Source: Icerya purchasi
Lineage: Eukaryota > Arthropoda > Insecta > Hemiptera > Monophlebidae
Direction: 5' to 3'
Length of the DNA: 64,000 nucleotides
Assembly: GCA_039619475.1 (NCBI GenBank)
Contig: CM077115.1
Coordinates: 478,218,400-478,282,399, forward strand
Position numbers and translations under genes: made by a program. The notes under the pieces were generated by a model. It searched no databases. It had not been told where the DNA came from and saw only the letters and a list, made by a program, of their open reading frames with translations. Below are positions 1 through 11,618 of this stretch, one piece after another; position 1 is the first letter of the stretch, and every line of letters begins with the position of its first letter.

Positions 1-2140
1 GTCTTTATTTAGGTCACTTGAGTGGGAAAGAATGTATAAGCTTATTTGTCAAAATTATCTTTGGTCGTTCGAATAATGACGAGGAAAAGCTAAAAGCTTT
101 AAAAGAGCCTTGGTACCTACCGGAGATACTTTTAAGTTTCCAGTCACCGACAAGAGGAATTTTTATTTTCAACGTCGTTGGGCTGCGAAACACTCATGAT
201 TTGTGTATTCAAACGTCATGTAGAGAGCACTTTGCGAACTAAGGTGTTGGACAGGACTAAGGCAGACGTGGTTATCAAGATCTCGGAGCCCTTATTAATA
301 AGCCATTTACTAACTGGAAAAACGCTTTAGAGAACTTCGGTCATCACGCAAATACAAAATACCACAAAGTCGATTCAGAACAAGCAGCAAACTTTGTAAA
401 GTTCGCGGAAGGTAAATACCTATTGATGTTGAGCAGTCCATGAACTTAAAATTGCTGAAGATAACCGCGAGAGATTAAAAGCTATTGTAGAAACAGTTCT
501 TTTGTGCAGAAGACAGGAAATGGTCTTAAGAGTATGGAGTTGGAATAAACGAACCTGCTCACAGTGACGGCAATTTTTGAGTACTTCTCCATTTTCATGC
601 TCGATCTGATGATGAAGCACTTAAGAGTAATTTACTTACACAAAGCATGCATAGCAGAGCTGTATATACTCTATCAGGAATTTAGAATGAAGTAATCGAA
701 CTACGCATGTAAAATGGTCAAAGAGGCTGTTTTGTTTCTACGGTATTGGCGGACGAAACTCAAGACATATTATTAGCGTTATATTTGTGATATGTAGACT
801 GCTCATTTGAAAAATCAGTTATCCCCGGGAGGATTTTCTTGAATTTATCTACATAGAAGATATTTCAGCTCAAACACATTAGCGACGAAAATTATCGTGT
901 GCATCTCTCATAAAACTTGGATATAGATAAATTCACATTAGACAAGTCTTTAATGGCGCTGCAGTACTGAGCGGTCGATTACGAGACGTGAGAACAATAA
1001 TCATAGGGAAATACCTGAGAGCGCAACTCGTGCACTGTGTGGTTCACATTCTGAACTTAGTTCAAGCGCATTCATGTGAGGTACCTCTACTGTATAAGGA
1101 TCATAAAACGTGAGATAAACTTTTTTCGACAATTTTCACTTCGAGACAGCCTTTTGAATATGATCAGATTAATTCATCTCATTCAACGTTTATTGCTCTT
1201 TGCGAGATACGGTGGACGACTGAAAATCATGCGGCTGTAGAACGGTTTGCACAAATGATTTCCGTAATACGCGCAACACTCGAGGCACTGTAAGAAGTTG
1301 CTGGTATGGATGTCGCTGCTCAAGCATACCAACTACAAACCGCCATAGAAAATAGCCAGTTTGTTGTGTCGTTAGTTATATCGAAAAAGTAATTTTCTCG
1401 TATACAACAAGCCTAAACACAAAGCAATGAAAAAAGTTAATATCGATTTGTTGACCAACACACTTGCAGTTATGCAAAAATTATAAAGACGATATTACAA
1501 AATATTTGGAATGAAAGTCAATTCTCATTCTTTTCGAGCAAGCACAAAGCAAATGAGTTCAAACGACATAGTTGTTTCAAAAACGAACAGGTGGAAACCC
1601 TAGCGTAGTAATGTACCGAAAGAAACTGCCGAAATGTGTATTTTAGTTGACCATGTCATTGCAGAACTTGATGTCCGCTTTAAACTAAATGAAGAAACGA
1701 TCAAACAGATTCAAATGTTTCTCTACCTGAGAAGATGAGTAACGCGACTATCTAGCACACACGAAAAACTGAAAAAAAAAAACAGTACAAAATTTCTTGG
1801 TGAAAATGAAAGCACGATATTTCTAAGTGAATATGAGATACTGGCAATCATTGGAAATCTAATACGCGAAAACCTGTCACTGCAGTAGAAGCTATTGACC
1901 ATTAGAATGAACAGTTTTTTCCTTTAATAAAAAAACTTCTTATTATAATATATTAGCCACATTTGTAGTGTCCACTGCGCCCTCGGCAAGATGTTTTTCC
2001 AAAATTAGGAAGCTACATTAGGAATCGAATGGGTGACGAAAAAACATCGGCCTTACTCTTATGAGCATTCACCGTGACCCGGCGGTAATTCTAAAGAAAT
2101 TGTAAATAAGTTGGCAATAAAACGTAAACGACTCAATTTT
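1..2140 (+). pseudogene. Decayed hAT-superfamily transposase (ZMYM1/DUF4371-like)
   Basis: Reading through stops and frameshifts recovers the order of blocks typical of hAT transposases of the ZMYM1-like/DUF4371 group. An N-terminal TTF-like zinc-finger region contains FTNWKNALENFGHHAN (about 305-350). A catalytic-core block reads LADETQD (about 748-768). A GAAVLSGRLRDVRTII block is followed by HCVVHILNLVQ (about 955-1065). A block near 1195 reads ALCEIRWTTENHAAVERF. The C-terminal dimerisation region contains FVVSTAPSARCFSKI and NRMGDEKTSALLL (about 1960-2060). Many stops and frame changes mean it cannot make transposase. The left end lies outside the window and no right terminal repeat was recognised. 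The family assignment rests on motif recall, not a search. Confidence 0.75.
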
Positions 2141-3083
2141 AAATTACAATCTTAAATTATTATTATAATAATATTATTATATAAAAATATAAGAAAAGAA
2201 TAAAATAAGGTTGTATTATTTAATATAATAAATAATAGTATAATATAATAACATAGAACACGGCCTACTGTTTTATTTTGCTTAAAAAAAAGTTATGAAA
2301 TTTCAGTTTCGAACTCCATTGAAAAACTATACATACGTCTGTGACTTCATGTTTTATTACAATTATGATTTTGCTGAATTTTTCCGATGCTGCGTGTATA
2401 TTCGTGTTATTTTTTTCTATGTTTATTTATTTATTTTTTTTGTTTTTATCCATTTCGTAATTATTCGAAACTAAAATTTTATTTCTACGAGATTAGAAGG
2501 ATTTACAGTTCCTCGGTTTAGGTTTTTAATGTAAATTACACCTGAAGAAAATATCGCTGTCGGGTCATCACTTGAATTTTCGCATGGTAACGACGTGATT
2601 TACCCTAGTAAAAACAGTTGCAATGAAGCGGCAGGGAAAATCTAAGTATCCTGTACCAGAAGAATAACGGACAAAATGCCTCTGTTAATTTTTCTAACTT
2701 GCTGGCAAAATTCGGGTTTCTTTTTCATCTCGTATCATCACAGCTTAATGTTTTCTCTTTTTTTTCTTCCGTTTTCTTTGTTCATGAAAATTCGGAATCT
2801 TAATTTTTAAGTGTTCTTTTTTCATCTCACAAAATACGAAAAGGAGATGGGCAGTGTGAGAGAATGTTTGGTAAATAAAATTGCGTACCTCGAAAATACG
2901 GCCGAGCGTGAATTAAAGTAAATGCGCGTATATGTATAAATAAAGCGCATATTTTAAACAAAAATAGCTACAAATTTAACGTTTGTATTGAGTTTAAGAC
3001 GAATTCGGTGATTCGCGAAATGTTGAATAATTGTAAAAAGTGATAATGAACCTTTTTAAAATAACTTAAAATGACTTTTTTAG
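2141..3083. other. Non-coding AT-rich stretch
   Basis: I see no gene here. The first part (about 2150-2260) is very AT-rich, with runs of TAATAT-type sequence that may be the non-coding right flank of the decayed hAT element. The remainder has poly-T runs and no recognisable element. Confidence 0.5.
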
Positions 3084-3084
3084 A

Positions 3085-3640
3085 TTTTTTTTTTTCTTTT
3101 TAACTCTCCTTGGGTTTGCTACCGGAGAGCATTAGCTATATTTTTATTTTATCGACAATTGAATCAAGGAACACGTGTAGAAAAGGAACAGCTAAGAAAA
3201 TAGGCAGAGAAGGAACATAGGAGGCGTTGAAAGGAGCAGGAAGACCAAGCTTTAAAAGTTGATAATAAAGAGACTCACGCTCGCGAGATAAACCAGAACA
3301 CTCGAAGAACACGTGATTCCCATCAAAGACATATTGGGAACCTTCAGGATCCGATAAACAAAAGACAGATCCAGCCAAGGAACAAGCGATTTAAAGAAGA
3401 AGGAAGGAGACTATGCGAGAAACGGAGGCGAGATACTTTAGTAATTATGAATCGACGCAAACTGGAGAAATCATGAAACCAAGGACGAAAAGAAGGAACA
3501 GGGTTAATCAAAAGATAAAAGGAATTAGGACTAGCGAAAAGAGAAACATATAAGATGACTGTATTTAGTTGGTAGAAGAATATTGTGTGCTGGAACTCTA
3601 CTGATAAAATTTCCATAGGAAGCTGCAGCTTTAGCAAGGA
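3085..3640 (-). mobile_element. 3' fragment of I-like LINE (family A, copy 1)
   Basis: Minus-strand frames give the C-terminal region that follows the RNase H domain in this LINE family: SPNSFYLLINP, then VSRLRFSHSLLPSSLNRL, and after a frameshift near 3350 the cysteine-histidine segment NHVFFECSGLSRERESLYYQ. The same order occurs in the copies at 59359-61660 and 62609-63075, which defines family A. A T-rich run near 3084-3105 would be the poly(A) tail of this minus-strand copy. It is 5'-truncated and frame-disrupted, so inactive. Confidence 0.75.
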
Positions 3641-3699
3641 GGTTGACGGCTACTACATTTTCATCAAGAATCTTTTAGAATTAAGTGTATATATATTAT

Positions 3700-3752
3700 T
3701 ATTTTTAACGAGTAAAAGAAATTAATACTAATACTACTACTACTACTACTAC

Positions 3753-3790
<38 letters not shown>

Positions 3791-3815
3791 TGTAATAATA
3801 ATAATAATAATCTCA
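3700..3815. repeat. (AAT)n / (TAC)n microsatellite
   Basis: A short TACTAC block grades into a long AAT/TAA trinucleotide array, interrupted once by a TATG variant near 3790. It lies next to the truncated 5' side of the family A fragment at 3085-3640. Confidence 0.9.
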
Positions 3816-4429
3816 TTTCGTTCAGTTTTTTAAATTCTAAGTGATACTTCTCGATTCAAAAAATCGAATATATTCCTGAGAACTTTTTTTAATGACACCG
3901 ATGGTTATGTATGTGAAAGAAAGAATATACGAAAAACGAAGTTTTTTTAGGTATGTAAATGTTTTTAAACGACCGCCTTTCCATCGCACTGTAAGTAACA
4001 TTTTCGGCTTTCCTAATTTATTTATATTTACTTATTTATCATTTTTGTTCAGATTTAGAGATGTGCAATTTATCCGATCATGAAGGTTTTTGTCAATAAA
4101 ATGAGAAAAAAAGGAGTAAAATAAATTGGTTAAATTAAAAAAACTTCAAATAAAACGTTTATCAGAGTAAACAAATTTTAGATAAAGCGAAGAAAATTTT
4201 AATAATGAAATGGGTTATTTATGTGAAGCCGTGACTAGCAACTAGCTTAGTATCAAATTAAATTAATATTATATATAAAAATGTTGAAGTACCAAAGTAC
4301 TAAACCGAGATATTAAAGGGAAACATATTTAAAAACAGAAACGTTAATAACTACTTATGCCCGGTGTAAAAATGTGATAAATTTTAGACGAATATACACA
4401 CAGAAGTGAATATATTATGCGTCACGTGG
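3816..4429. other. Non-coding stretch
   Basis: AT-rich sequence. The short open frame at 3892-4083 has no recognisable domain and skewed composition. Nothing else was identified. Confidence 0.4.
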
Positions 4430-4955
4430 AACAGAGGTGTTGCTATTGAAGCCGGAACGTTGGACAATCTGCGTTTCGTTGATGACACTACCTTTTGTGT
4501 AGCCAGCAGCAAAGGTAAATGAAAATCCTCTTTTGGATGAACAAGTAAAGTGTTTTAAGATTAAACCCGTTGTTTAACTACGCATCCGAAATATGGAACA
4601 TAGAAATCGTTTATAAAAAACGCATTGACAGATTTCAGGTGTGAGCATGAAGAGAGATATTAATAATACCTTAGACAACAAAATAAACTAATATATTAAT
4701 TTCGAATAAACTGAAAATAAAACAATGACTGTACAACGAAATTAAGACAACACTAAAATATTTTGAACGTATCATATGAATGGAAAATGTCATGACACCT
4801 GATTATACAAGGGAAAATGGGTGGAAGACGCCCCCTGGAAGATTACCAACTAGACGTACAGATGTGATTCAGGAAGCAGCAAATGGAACACTTCTACAAT
4901 ATGTGTTTGTCGGACTGAAGTTCACAAGTACTGGTGGAGATCAACTGAGGTAGCA
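4430..4955 (+). pseudogene. Decayed non-LTR reverse transcriptase fragment (RTE-like)
   Basis: A short stretch near 4455-4500 reads TLDNLRFVDDTTF, matching reverse-transcriptase motif C (Y/F-x-DD). Near 4800-4900 a second stretch reads RENGWKTPPGRLPTR followed by DVIQEAANG. This resembles the basic C-terminal segment of RTE/L2-type LINE proteins, where a GR.PTRW.DDI-like motif sits shortly before the stop. Stops and frame changes separate the pieces, and the rest of the enzyme is absent. Confidence 0.5.
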
Positions 4956-5377
4956 TCGATATTCTAAGGTATTCGCGGTGTCGCGATTTCCCCTTCGGAA
5001 GGAAAACGACTATGAGAGAGGCAAGAGGTTTACCGACTGGTCGGTATTCGACGTTTCCTTCGATAGTTCTTAAAGGATAAGCTGCTAATGAGAGAGTGGT
5101 AGTTGTATAAAAATTATATTGTATTATTGTAATATATAAGTGTTATCATATTAAGGTATTGTAATAGGAAATATTATTTTAGATGATGGTGTATAATTGT
5201 AATATAAATGATAAATAATGAGAGTGCGGATTTTATAGTATAGTAATATATAAGTTAATACTTTTTATGCTGTAACTATTGTACAAATAAATGATATAAT
5301 TATGTTGGGAACCCACAGACGGGCTAGTGCCTTGTGGGACCCGCAAATTATTTAAAAAAAAAACAAAAAAAAAACGA
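4956..5377 (+). mobile_element. Probable 3' UTR and poly(A) end of a non-LTR element
   Basis: The segment ends in two A-runs (5351-5377). They are preceded by a compact GC-richer stretch (about 5306-5345) whose CCCACA and TGTGGG arms could pair as a 3' stem-loop, and by AATAAA-like sequence near 5285. This looks like the 3' untranslated end of a LINE copied by target-primed reverse transcription. The coding part was not identified and may or may not be the fragment immediately upstream. Confidence 0.45.
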
Positions 5378-5425
5378 ATGTAACGGCGAAATAACGCGTG
5401 TATAAAAGTAATTTGTGTTTCAAGC

Positions 5426-5437
5426 TGATTGTGTATC
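5426..5437 (+). repeat. Left target-site duplication of the Penelope-like element
   Basis: The 12-mer TGATTGTGTATC occurs here and again at 6918-6929, exactly bracketing the Penelope-like sequence. A perfect 12-base direct repeat at both borders is best explained as a target-site duplication. Confidence 0.75.
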
Positions 5438-5442
5438 TGTAG

Positions 5443-6657
5443 GTGAATACATCCTGTTTTGATATAACAAACCTTTATACAAATATACCTATAAATGAAA
5501 CCATAGATATAATTAAAAAATCTGTAAATATGTTAAAGAATAATATTTTTTGTAATCAATTAATCCAAATAATTAAAACTGTTACAGAACAAAATTACTT
5601 TAATTTTAATAACTCCATGTATATACAAAATAATGGTTTAGCTATGGGCTCACCTTTGTCAAGTATTTTAAGTGAAATCTTTTTACAAAATTTAGAAGAA
5701 ATATACATGGAAAATATAATACAAAAATACAATATCAAATCTTATATTAGATATGTAGATGATACACTACTACTTTTTGATGAAAATAATAGTAATACTG
5801 AAAATGACATTCTAAATGATTTAAATAAAATTCACAAAAATATAAAAAGAAGAAAATAACAAAATAAATTTCTTAGATATGTATAACAATAATAAAATCA
5901 AATGATAAGTTAACATATAATATTTATAGAAAACAAACCACCACTGATAATATAATTCATAAAACATCAAATCACCCAAACCAACATAAATATGCTTACT
6001 TCATGACTGCAATAAATAGATTATTAACTACACCCATGAATATAAATAAAAAACAAATAGAAATTAACATATTAAAGACTTTGGCAAGAAATAATGGTTA
6101 TGACGAACAAATAATAGATAAACTAATTCACAAAATAAAATCAAAATCAAAATATATACAACAATAATGCTACTAACAATAAAGGATGGATAACATTCAC
6201 ATTTATAAACAATAACATATACAAATTAACCAATTTATTCAAAAAACAAGGTTTAAATGTAGCATTCAAAACTAAAAATAATTTAAGATATAAAATAAAC
6301 ACCTTAAATTTAAAAAATAATAATATTTACGAAAATAGCGGTATATATAAAATAAATTGTACTGATTGTGAGAAATCATACATTGGTCAAACAGGGCGAA
6401 AAATTAATTGCAGATATAAAGAACATATAAAAGCATTTAATAATAATGAAATAGAAAAATCAACCTATGCAGAACATTTAATTAAAAATAAACATAAACC
6501 AAATTCAATAGAAAATACTGTAACCATCCTGGCCACTTATCACAAAGGTAATAATATGAACATTGCAGAAAATTATTATATAAATAAATATAAAAATAGT
6601 ATTTTAAATGACCAAACACCTAATAATAATAATCCACTGTTTAATATAAAAATTTAA
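5443..6657 (+). pseudogene. Penelope-type reverse transcriptase with GIY-YIG endonuclease, broken
   Basis: The first open segment (5443-5859) starts inside the RT palm. Motif A reads FDITNLYTNIP, motif B is AMGSPLSSILSEIF and motif C is YIRYVDDTLLLF, all Penelope-type. A frame change near 5855 and further stops break the frame. The reading resumes through the thumb/linker (HKTSNHPNQHKYAYF) to the endonuclease. From about 6340 this reads GIYKINCTDCEKSYIGQTG, holding the GIY and YIG motifs and a CxxC typical of the Penelope nuclease. It continues with the basic CRYKEH segment, a conserved AENYYI and a stop at 6655-6657. The N-terminal part of the RT is missing, so this copy is not autonomous. 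Confidence 0.85.
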
Positions 6658-6810
6658 TTTTTTGTCTTCTTGTTTTATTTTATATTTTATATTAATTATT
6701 AGCATTTTCAACCTATTGATTTTCATACCTGCTATGTTTATTCCTCTTTACATCTACTATATATACACATGTATTCACTATATTCACTTCAGTATGTTTT
6801 AAGTTTCCTT

Positions 6811-6877
6811 TAAGTTAGTTTTAGCTGATGATGGGTTATGCCCGAAAACGTTTCTAAATAGTTATTTATCTAATTTA
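6811..6877 (+). ncRNA. Hammerhead-type self-cleaving ribozyme motif in the Penelope-like 3' region
   Basis: The core CUGAUGA lies at 6825-6831 and GAA at 6844-6846. Stem I inner arms 6820-6824 (UUUAG) and 6854-6858 (CUAAA) pair perfectly. After an internal loop, outer arms 6811-6818 and 6870-6877 add eight pairs, one of them G-U. Stem II is GGG (6833-6835) with CCC (6841-6843) around a five-base loop. Stem III is the short self-complementary AACGUU (6847-6852). Predicted cleavage follows U6853. Short-stem-III hammerheads of this layout are known from Penelope-like elements. One oddity is an unpaired U (6832) between the core and stem II. Activity is inferred from structure only. Confidence 0.75.
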
Positions 6878-6917
6878 TTGTTCTATATTGTTTGTTATTA
6901 AAGTTTGTTTTATTATA

Positions 6918-6929
6918 TGATTGTGTATC
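6918..6929 (+). repeat. Right target-site duplication of the Penelope-like element
   Basis: Second copy of TGATTGTGTATC, identical to 5426-5437. Confidence 0.75.
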
Positions 6930-6999
6930 CTTCACGGACTGGTTTTCCAGGCACTGTCCCTACTATATAATAATAACACTGTGACAGCAGATTTGTAGA

Positions 7000-7620
7000 A
7001 TAATGGATATCATTTAACTGCTAAGCTCCTTATATTACTGTTTGATTACAAAGTATCTGAGCGTCCTTACGTAACCAATCTTAAAGTTAAATGTTCTCAA
7101 TTCCTATCTATCCTTAAGTATTTATCAAACGTAAAGTATAATGTACCTACGGAAATGCTTCTTTCTACATATATAAAACTTCAAACCTTTCTAGAATCAA
7201 TTACGGGTCTCAAGAGTACTTGCTCCTCCGTATATTTAAATCCCTTAGTTCAGTGCAGCATATGATAACTCTTTGCGCGATACTTGGTACATACATATCC
7301 TCTCCGCCAGTTAGTTTATGTGCCTTATTAGGTACTTCTCCATTAAGATCCTTCAAATAATTTTATTGTGAGCTTAAGACCATCCCCCTTTTTCCTTGTA
7401 ATGGTTTTTTCTCTATTCATATAAATAATTGTTCTAATACCCCCAGAATTTCCCAATGATCTATTGCCACAAATTCTGGTTCCCTTATCGCAACTCAATA
7501 TGAACATACCTTCTTACTTCAATCTGGCACTTAACTCCTCGATATTACTATTGGACTCTGACCATTCATTAGCGTCAGTTTTTCCCCTTGATGAAATACA
7601 ATAAAAGGGGCAACAATTTA
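7000..7620 (+). pseudogene. LINE relic, region between reverse transcriptase and RNase H
   Basis: One frame gives a run resembling the RT thumb/linker of I-clade or Jockey-like proteins: ITLCAILGTYISSPPVSLCALLGTSPLRSF (given here in summary; about 7260-7355). Other LINEs have an ALR.CLGA..SSP...L.AE...PPL pattern at that position. Flanking sequence is broken by stops and frame changes. No ends were identified. Confidence 0.45.
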
Positions 7621-8093
7621 AAAATATTCCGATAATTTTATTTTCTAGGTGTCTGCTTCAATCTCTCTTCCCCTCTCACCAAACATCCTTCAGCAATTTA
7701 AATCCAGCGGATAATGCATATAATTGTTAAGAGAGAATGTTCCATCTCATTTTTATGGGTGCCTAATTATGTTGGAATTCTTAGAAATTAACACGTTTCA
7801 GTCTGATCAACAGTACGTCGTTCCCTAATTTTGAATTTCTTAAGGTTAATTAAACCCCTAATCGAACCATGGCGGCCAGAAAAAGGCATTTCCGACACAG
7901 ACTTGTTCACGTCGCATAATTTTATTTTTCAAAGAGTCGCCGACTCACGAATCGCTCTTTTCTGTTTATGATTGAATCGCTCTTTTCGTTATCAGAGTGT
8001 TTATGATTACTTAGCACTAACATTTCATCGTCCCTCTACCATAAATAATAAAATAATTGTCAGCATTTATTATATATGTGTATATATATATAT
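7621..8093. other. Non-coding stretch with terminal (TA)n
   Basis: No gene is seen. A 14-base motif, GAATCGCTCTTTTC, occurs twice close together near 7947 and 7974. A (TA)n run at about 8076-8100 forms the insertion target of the following RTE-like element. Confidence 0.5.
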
Positions 8094-8104
8094 ATATATA
8101 AACT
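8094..8104 (+). repeat. Left target-site duplication of the RTE-like LINE
   Basis: ATATATAAACT occurs here and at 11619-11629, flanking the RTE-like element. Part of it is low-complexity TA, but the AAACT end gives it specificity. Confidence 0.65.
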
Positions 8105-11100
8105 GCCCTGCGGGACACAGGTTGTTGTAACTAGAGTCACCTTCTCTAGTAAGTAGTCACTCGACCATCAAATAGTGCTAGTCCCACCGGTGGAGAAACG
8201 AAACAACAACTGTGTGAGTTCTATACGTCCACGTCGTGCAGGGTGGTAATTTTCTATTTCACGGGCTTAGCGTGGATTAGAAAAGCTAAACCAGAACTCA
8301 CAACATATAGCTGATAGGAAAACGGAGGAGGGTTCACTTGCCGAAGGTGTTCCTTCTAATAAATACCGTTAAGCCTTCTACACTGCATTTACAACTAGCA
8401 GACTATCAGCAGCTTGTTCGTGATAATATGCCCCTATCGGGTTGGTGAGTACCAATCTAGAGCAAGTAGGCGAGTATCCGGCGCCTTATAACCGGTTCCT
8501 TTCGGCTAAGGGAGTAAACCCTAACAGAAAATCATGCAGAAGGAAACGGGAAACCACTGCATTAAATTCCCTAGTCAGACATGGCACGTGAAGAATTGGA
8601 CAGAAGTGCTGCATCCACGGAATGCTCCCTAAAGGAAGTATTAGGCAGTGGACGGTTAACTGCAGCAATGTAGATTAACTCGAGTCCCCCCGTGCCCTCG
8701 ATGGTACGGAACTCTGCAGGAGGGGACGCATGTGCAATAGAAGGAAGCAAGAAAAGAAGCCCGAAGAACAAAACGTATAAAATAGGGACCTGGAATGTCA
8801 GATCATTAAAACAATGCGGAAAATTAGAAAATCTGAAAATGGAAATGAATAGAATGAAATGTGATATTTTGGGCATAAGTGAAATCAGATGGAAAGAAAG
8901 CGGAGACATTTGGAGCGGAGACCACAGGTTCATACACAGCGGCGCGGAAAAAGGAGTAGCAGGAGTTGGCTTTCTCCTATCCAAAGAATCGGGAGACAAA
9001 GTGGAAAGTATCTGGGCATTTAATGATAGAATCATCATGATACGGATAAAAAATGAACCAACAGACTTGGTACTCATCCAAGTTTACATGCCTACATCCA
9101 ACAGTGATGACGACGAAATAGAAGAACTATACGAACAAATAGAAGAAGTGTTATTACAAGTAAAAGATAGGGATAACCTCATTTTATTAGGAGACTGGAA
9201 CGCCGTAGTGGGGGAAGAACAAGCGGACAATATCACAGGAAGATTTGGTCTAGGCAAAAGAAATAGCCGAGGAGAAAGACTAATTGAATTCTGCAGTAGT
9301 CGAGATTTGATCATCACAAACACAATCTTTGAACAACCGAAAAGAAGAAGATACACGTGGAGTTCCCCGGGAGACAGAGCAAGATTCCAACTGGACTATA
9401 TTTTAGTTCGTCAAAGATATAAGAACCAGATCAAGGTATGCAAAAGTTACCCGGGAGCAGATATCGACTCGGACCATATACCAGTTATAATGACCAGTAG
9501 ACTAAAACTGAAACAGGCGAAGAAAACCACTAACCGGAACAACAGATGGAATTTAGCTAAGATCAAAGAACATAAGACAGCTTTTGAAAAAGAAACTGAG
9601 GAAAGATTCAACCAACAAAGTATAAATGGAAAAGACAATAATGAGAAATGGGAATATTTCAAAAAAGAAATAAGAGAAATGGCATTACAACACTTTGGAA
9701 AGGAGGAAAGGATAATTTACAAACCTTGGATTACTGACGAAGTAACACAATTAATGGAGCAGAGGAGGAGAGCCAAAATAGATGGGAAAGTAAATGAATA
9801 GAAACGGTTAAGAAATCTAATAAACAGGAAAGCAAACAAAGCTAGGGAAGAATGGATAATGGAGAAATGCAAGGATATTGACCACAATATAAAAAGCGGC
9901 AACATGGAAAGAGCATACAGAGAAATAAGATGCCGGTTCAAGCCTAGACGCAAGAATTTATGTATTATTAGAGACAACAGTGGAAACATTATAACAAGAA
10001 AAAAAGAAATACAAATACGATGGAAAGAGTACATTGAGCAACTTTACAAAGATAAAGAATGGGACCAGACAAGAGCAGTGGAAGAAGAGAAGAATGTGAT
10101 GGAAGATGCATTAGGACCATGCATTATGGAACGGGAATTTGAGTTTGCATTAAATAATCTTAGACCGCGAAAAACTCCAGGAGTGGACGACATTCCGAGC
10201 GAAATCATTAAAATACTCGGAGATAAAACAAAAACCGCGTTATATCAGCTGATAAGGGATATTTACGAATCCGGGAAAATTCCTGAAGATTTTCAGATAA
10301 GTCGTTTGATTGCCATTCCAAAAAATAGTAATGCCCAGAGATGTGAGCAATATCGCACTATAAGCCTACTACCCCACATACAGAAAATTCTAACTAAAAT
10401 AATTTATGAACGAATAAAAAGAAAAATAGAAGAGAACATCTCAGAGGATCAATTTGGATTCAGAAGAAATAGGGGAACAAGGGAAGCTATTTTGGCTCTA
10501 AGGATATTAATAGAAACAATGATGGAGAAGAATAGAACCTTGTATTTAGCCTTCATCGACATAGAGAAGGCATTTGATAATGTCAAATGGGACATCATGT
10601 TCCGAGGCCTAAAAGAAGCAAATATAGATTTCAGGGACCGAAGATTAATACTCGAATTGTATAAAAATCAACAAATAAGGATAAATGGAAAAATCAGCGC
10701 GAAAATAAAGAAAGGAGTCAGACAAGGCTGCTGCCTTTCACCTTTCCTGTTTAACATCTATGTGGAAAAGGCAATGAGGCGCTTCTTAGGCAGAGAGAAT
10801 GGAGGAATAAAAGTAAATGGAATAAGATATAAGACGATTAGATATGCTGATGACATAGTGCTGATGGCGGACAGCGAAGCAAAATTGCAAAAGGAGCTGA
10901 ACGAACTAAACAGATTGTTAAATATCAAATGTAATATGAGAATCAATGAAACGAAAACTAAAGTACTAAGATGTGACAAAAAAGTAGATGATAAGGTAAA
11001 CATAATAATAAATGGGAAACCGGTGGTACAACAAGTAAAAGAATTTGAATATTTGGGCAGCCTGATAACAAAAGATGGAAGATCGGAGCGGGAAATAAGA

Positions 11101-11618
11101 AGGAGAATAGCCCAAGCAAAGAATGCATTTAGTAAAAAGCTAAGCCTTCTCTCTTCTAGAAATATAGAGTTAGATATCAGAAAACATTTCATAAAAAGCT
11201 TTATTTGGAGCGTTGCCCTTTATGGATGCGAAACGTGGACGCTGCTAAAGAAGGACAAGTACAAATTGGAAGCATTTGAAATGTGGTGCTGGCGACGCAT
11301 GCTAAAGATAAAATGGACGGATAAAATTTCGAACCGCATTGTACTATCCAGAGTAAAGGAAAAACGAGAAATGCTAAATACAATAGAAAGAAGAAGAAAT
11401 TCGACCATAGGACACGTGATACGCCACTCAATGTGGGTTACCAACTTATTAGAAGGAAAAACAATAGGGAAGACTCAAAGAGGAAGGCCTCGAAGGAGAT
11501 TCATGGACGAAATAAAAGGAAGGAGGTCATACGCGGAAGTTAAAGAGTTAGCTAGAGCACGAGAAGATCTAACACGTGGCCATGTTACAACCCTTGGGTT
11601 GAGGAGAAGATGATGATG
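8105..11618 (+). mobile_element. RTE-like non-LTR retrotransposon, near full length
   Basis: The element has a GC-richer 5' leader (8105-8700), one long open frame encoding endonuclease and reverse transcriptase, and an extremely short 3' end of tandem TGA units. A leader, a single ORF and a trinucleotide-repeat tail in place of poly(A) are the RTE-clade pattern. The 11-bp flanking duplication marks both borders. The only visible lesion in the coding region is one stop codon, so the insertion is probably recent. A divergent relative lies at 55115-56960. Confidence 0.85.
8701..11613 (+). pseudogene. RTE-like endonuclease/reverse transcriptase with one in-frame TAG
   Basis: From the ATG at 8701 the frame runs to a stop at 11611-11613, about 970 codons, broken only by TAG at 9799-9801. 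The flanking frames are the same, so this is a nonsense change, not a frameshift. The N-terminal half is an APE-type endonuclease: TWNVRSL, ISEIRWKESG, LLGDWNAVVG, QLDYILV and SDHIPV. The second half is a reverse transcriptase: AFIDIEKAFDNVKWD (motif A), VRQGCCLSPFLFNIY (motif B) and IRYADDIVLMA (motif C). The C-terminal tail has GCETWTLLKKD, WCWRRMLKIKWTDKI and a GRPRRRFMDE segment. The stop codon falls inside the terminal TGA repeats. The protein would nick genomic DNA and copy its RNA by target-primed reverse transcription. The nuclease resembles the RTE-derived domain in CFDP2-like proteins. Confidence 0.9.

Larger units (their letters stand above)
5438..6917 (+). mobile_element. Penelope-like retroelement, 5'-truncated
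   Basis: The element combines a Penelope-type reverse transcriptase with a GIY-YIG endonuclease, the hallmark of EN-containing Penelope-like elements. It is followed by a non-coding 3' part carrying a hammerhead-type ribozyme motif (6811-6877). Perfect 12-bp direct repeats flank it. The left border cuts into the reverse transcriptase just before motif A, so the copy is 5'-truncated, as is common for this class. Very high A+T distinguishes it from the RTE-like element further right. Confidence 0.85.

Noticed and set aside
8571..9077. 168-codon minus-strand open frame
   Set aside because: It is the antisense shadow of the RTE-like endonuclease and has no domain of its own.
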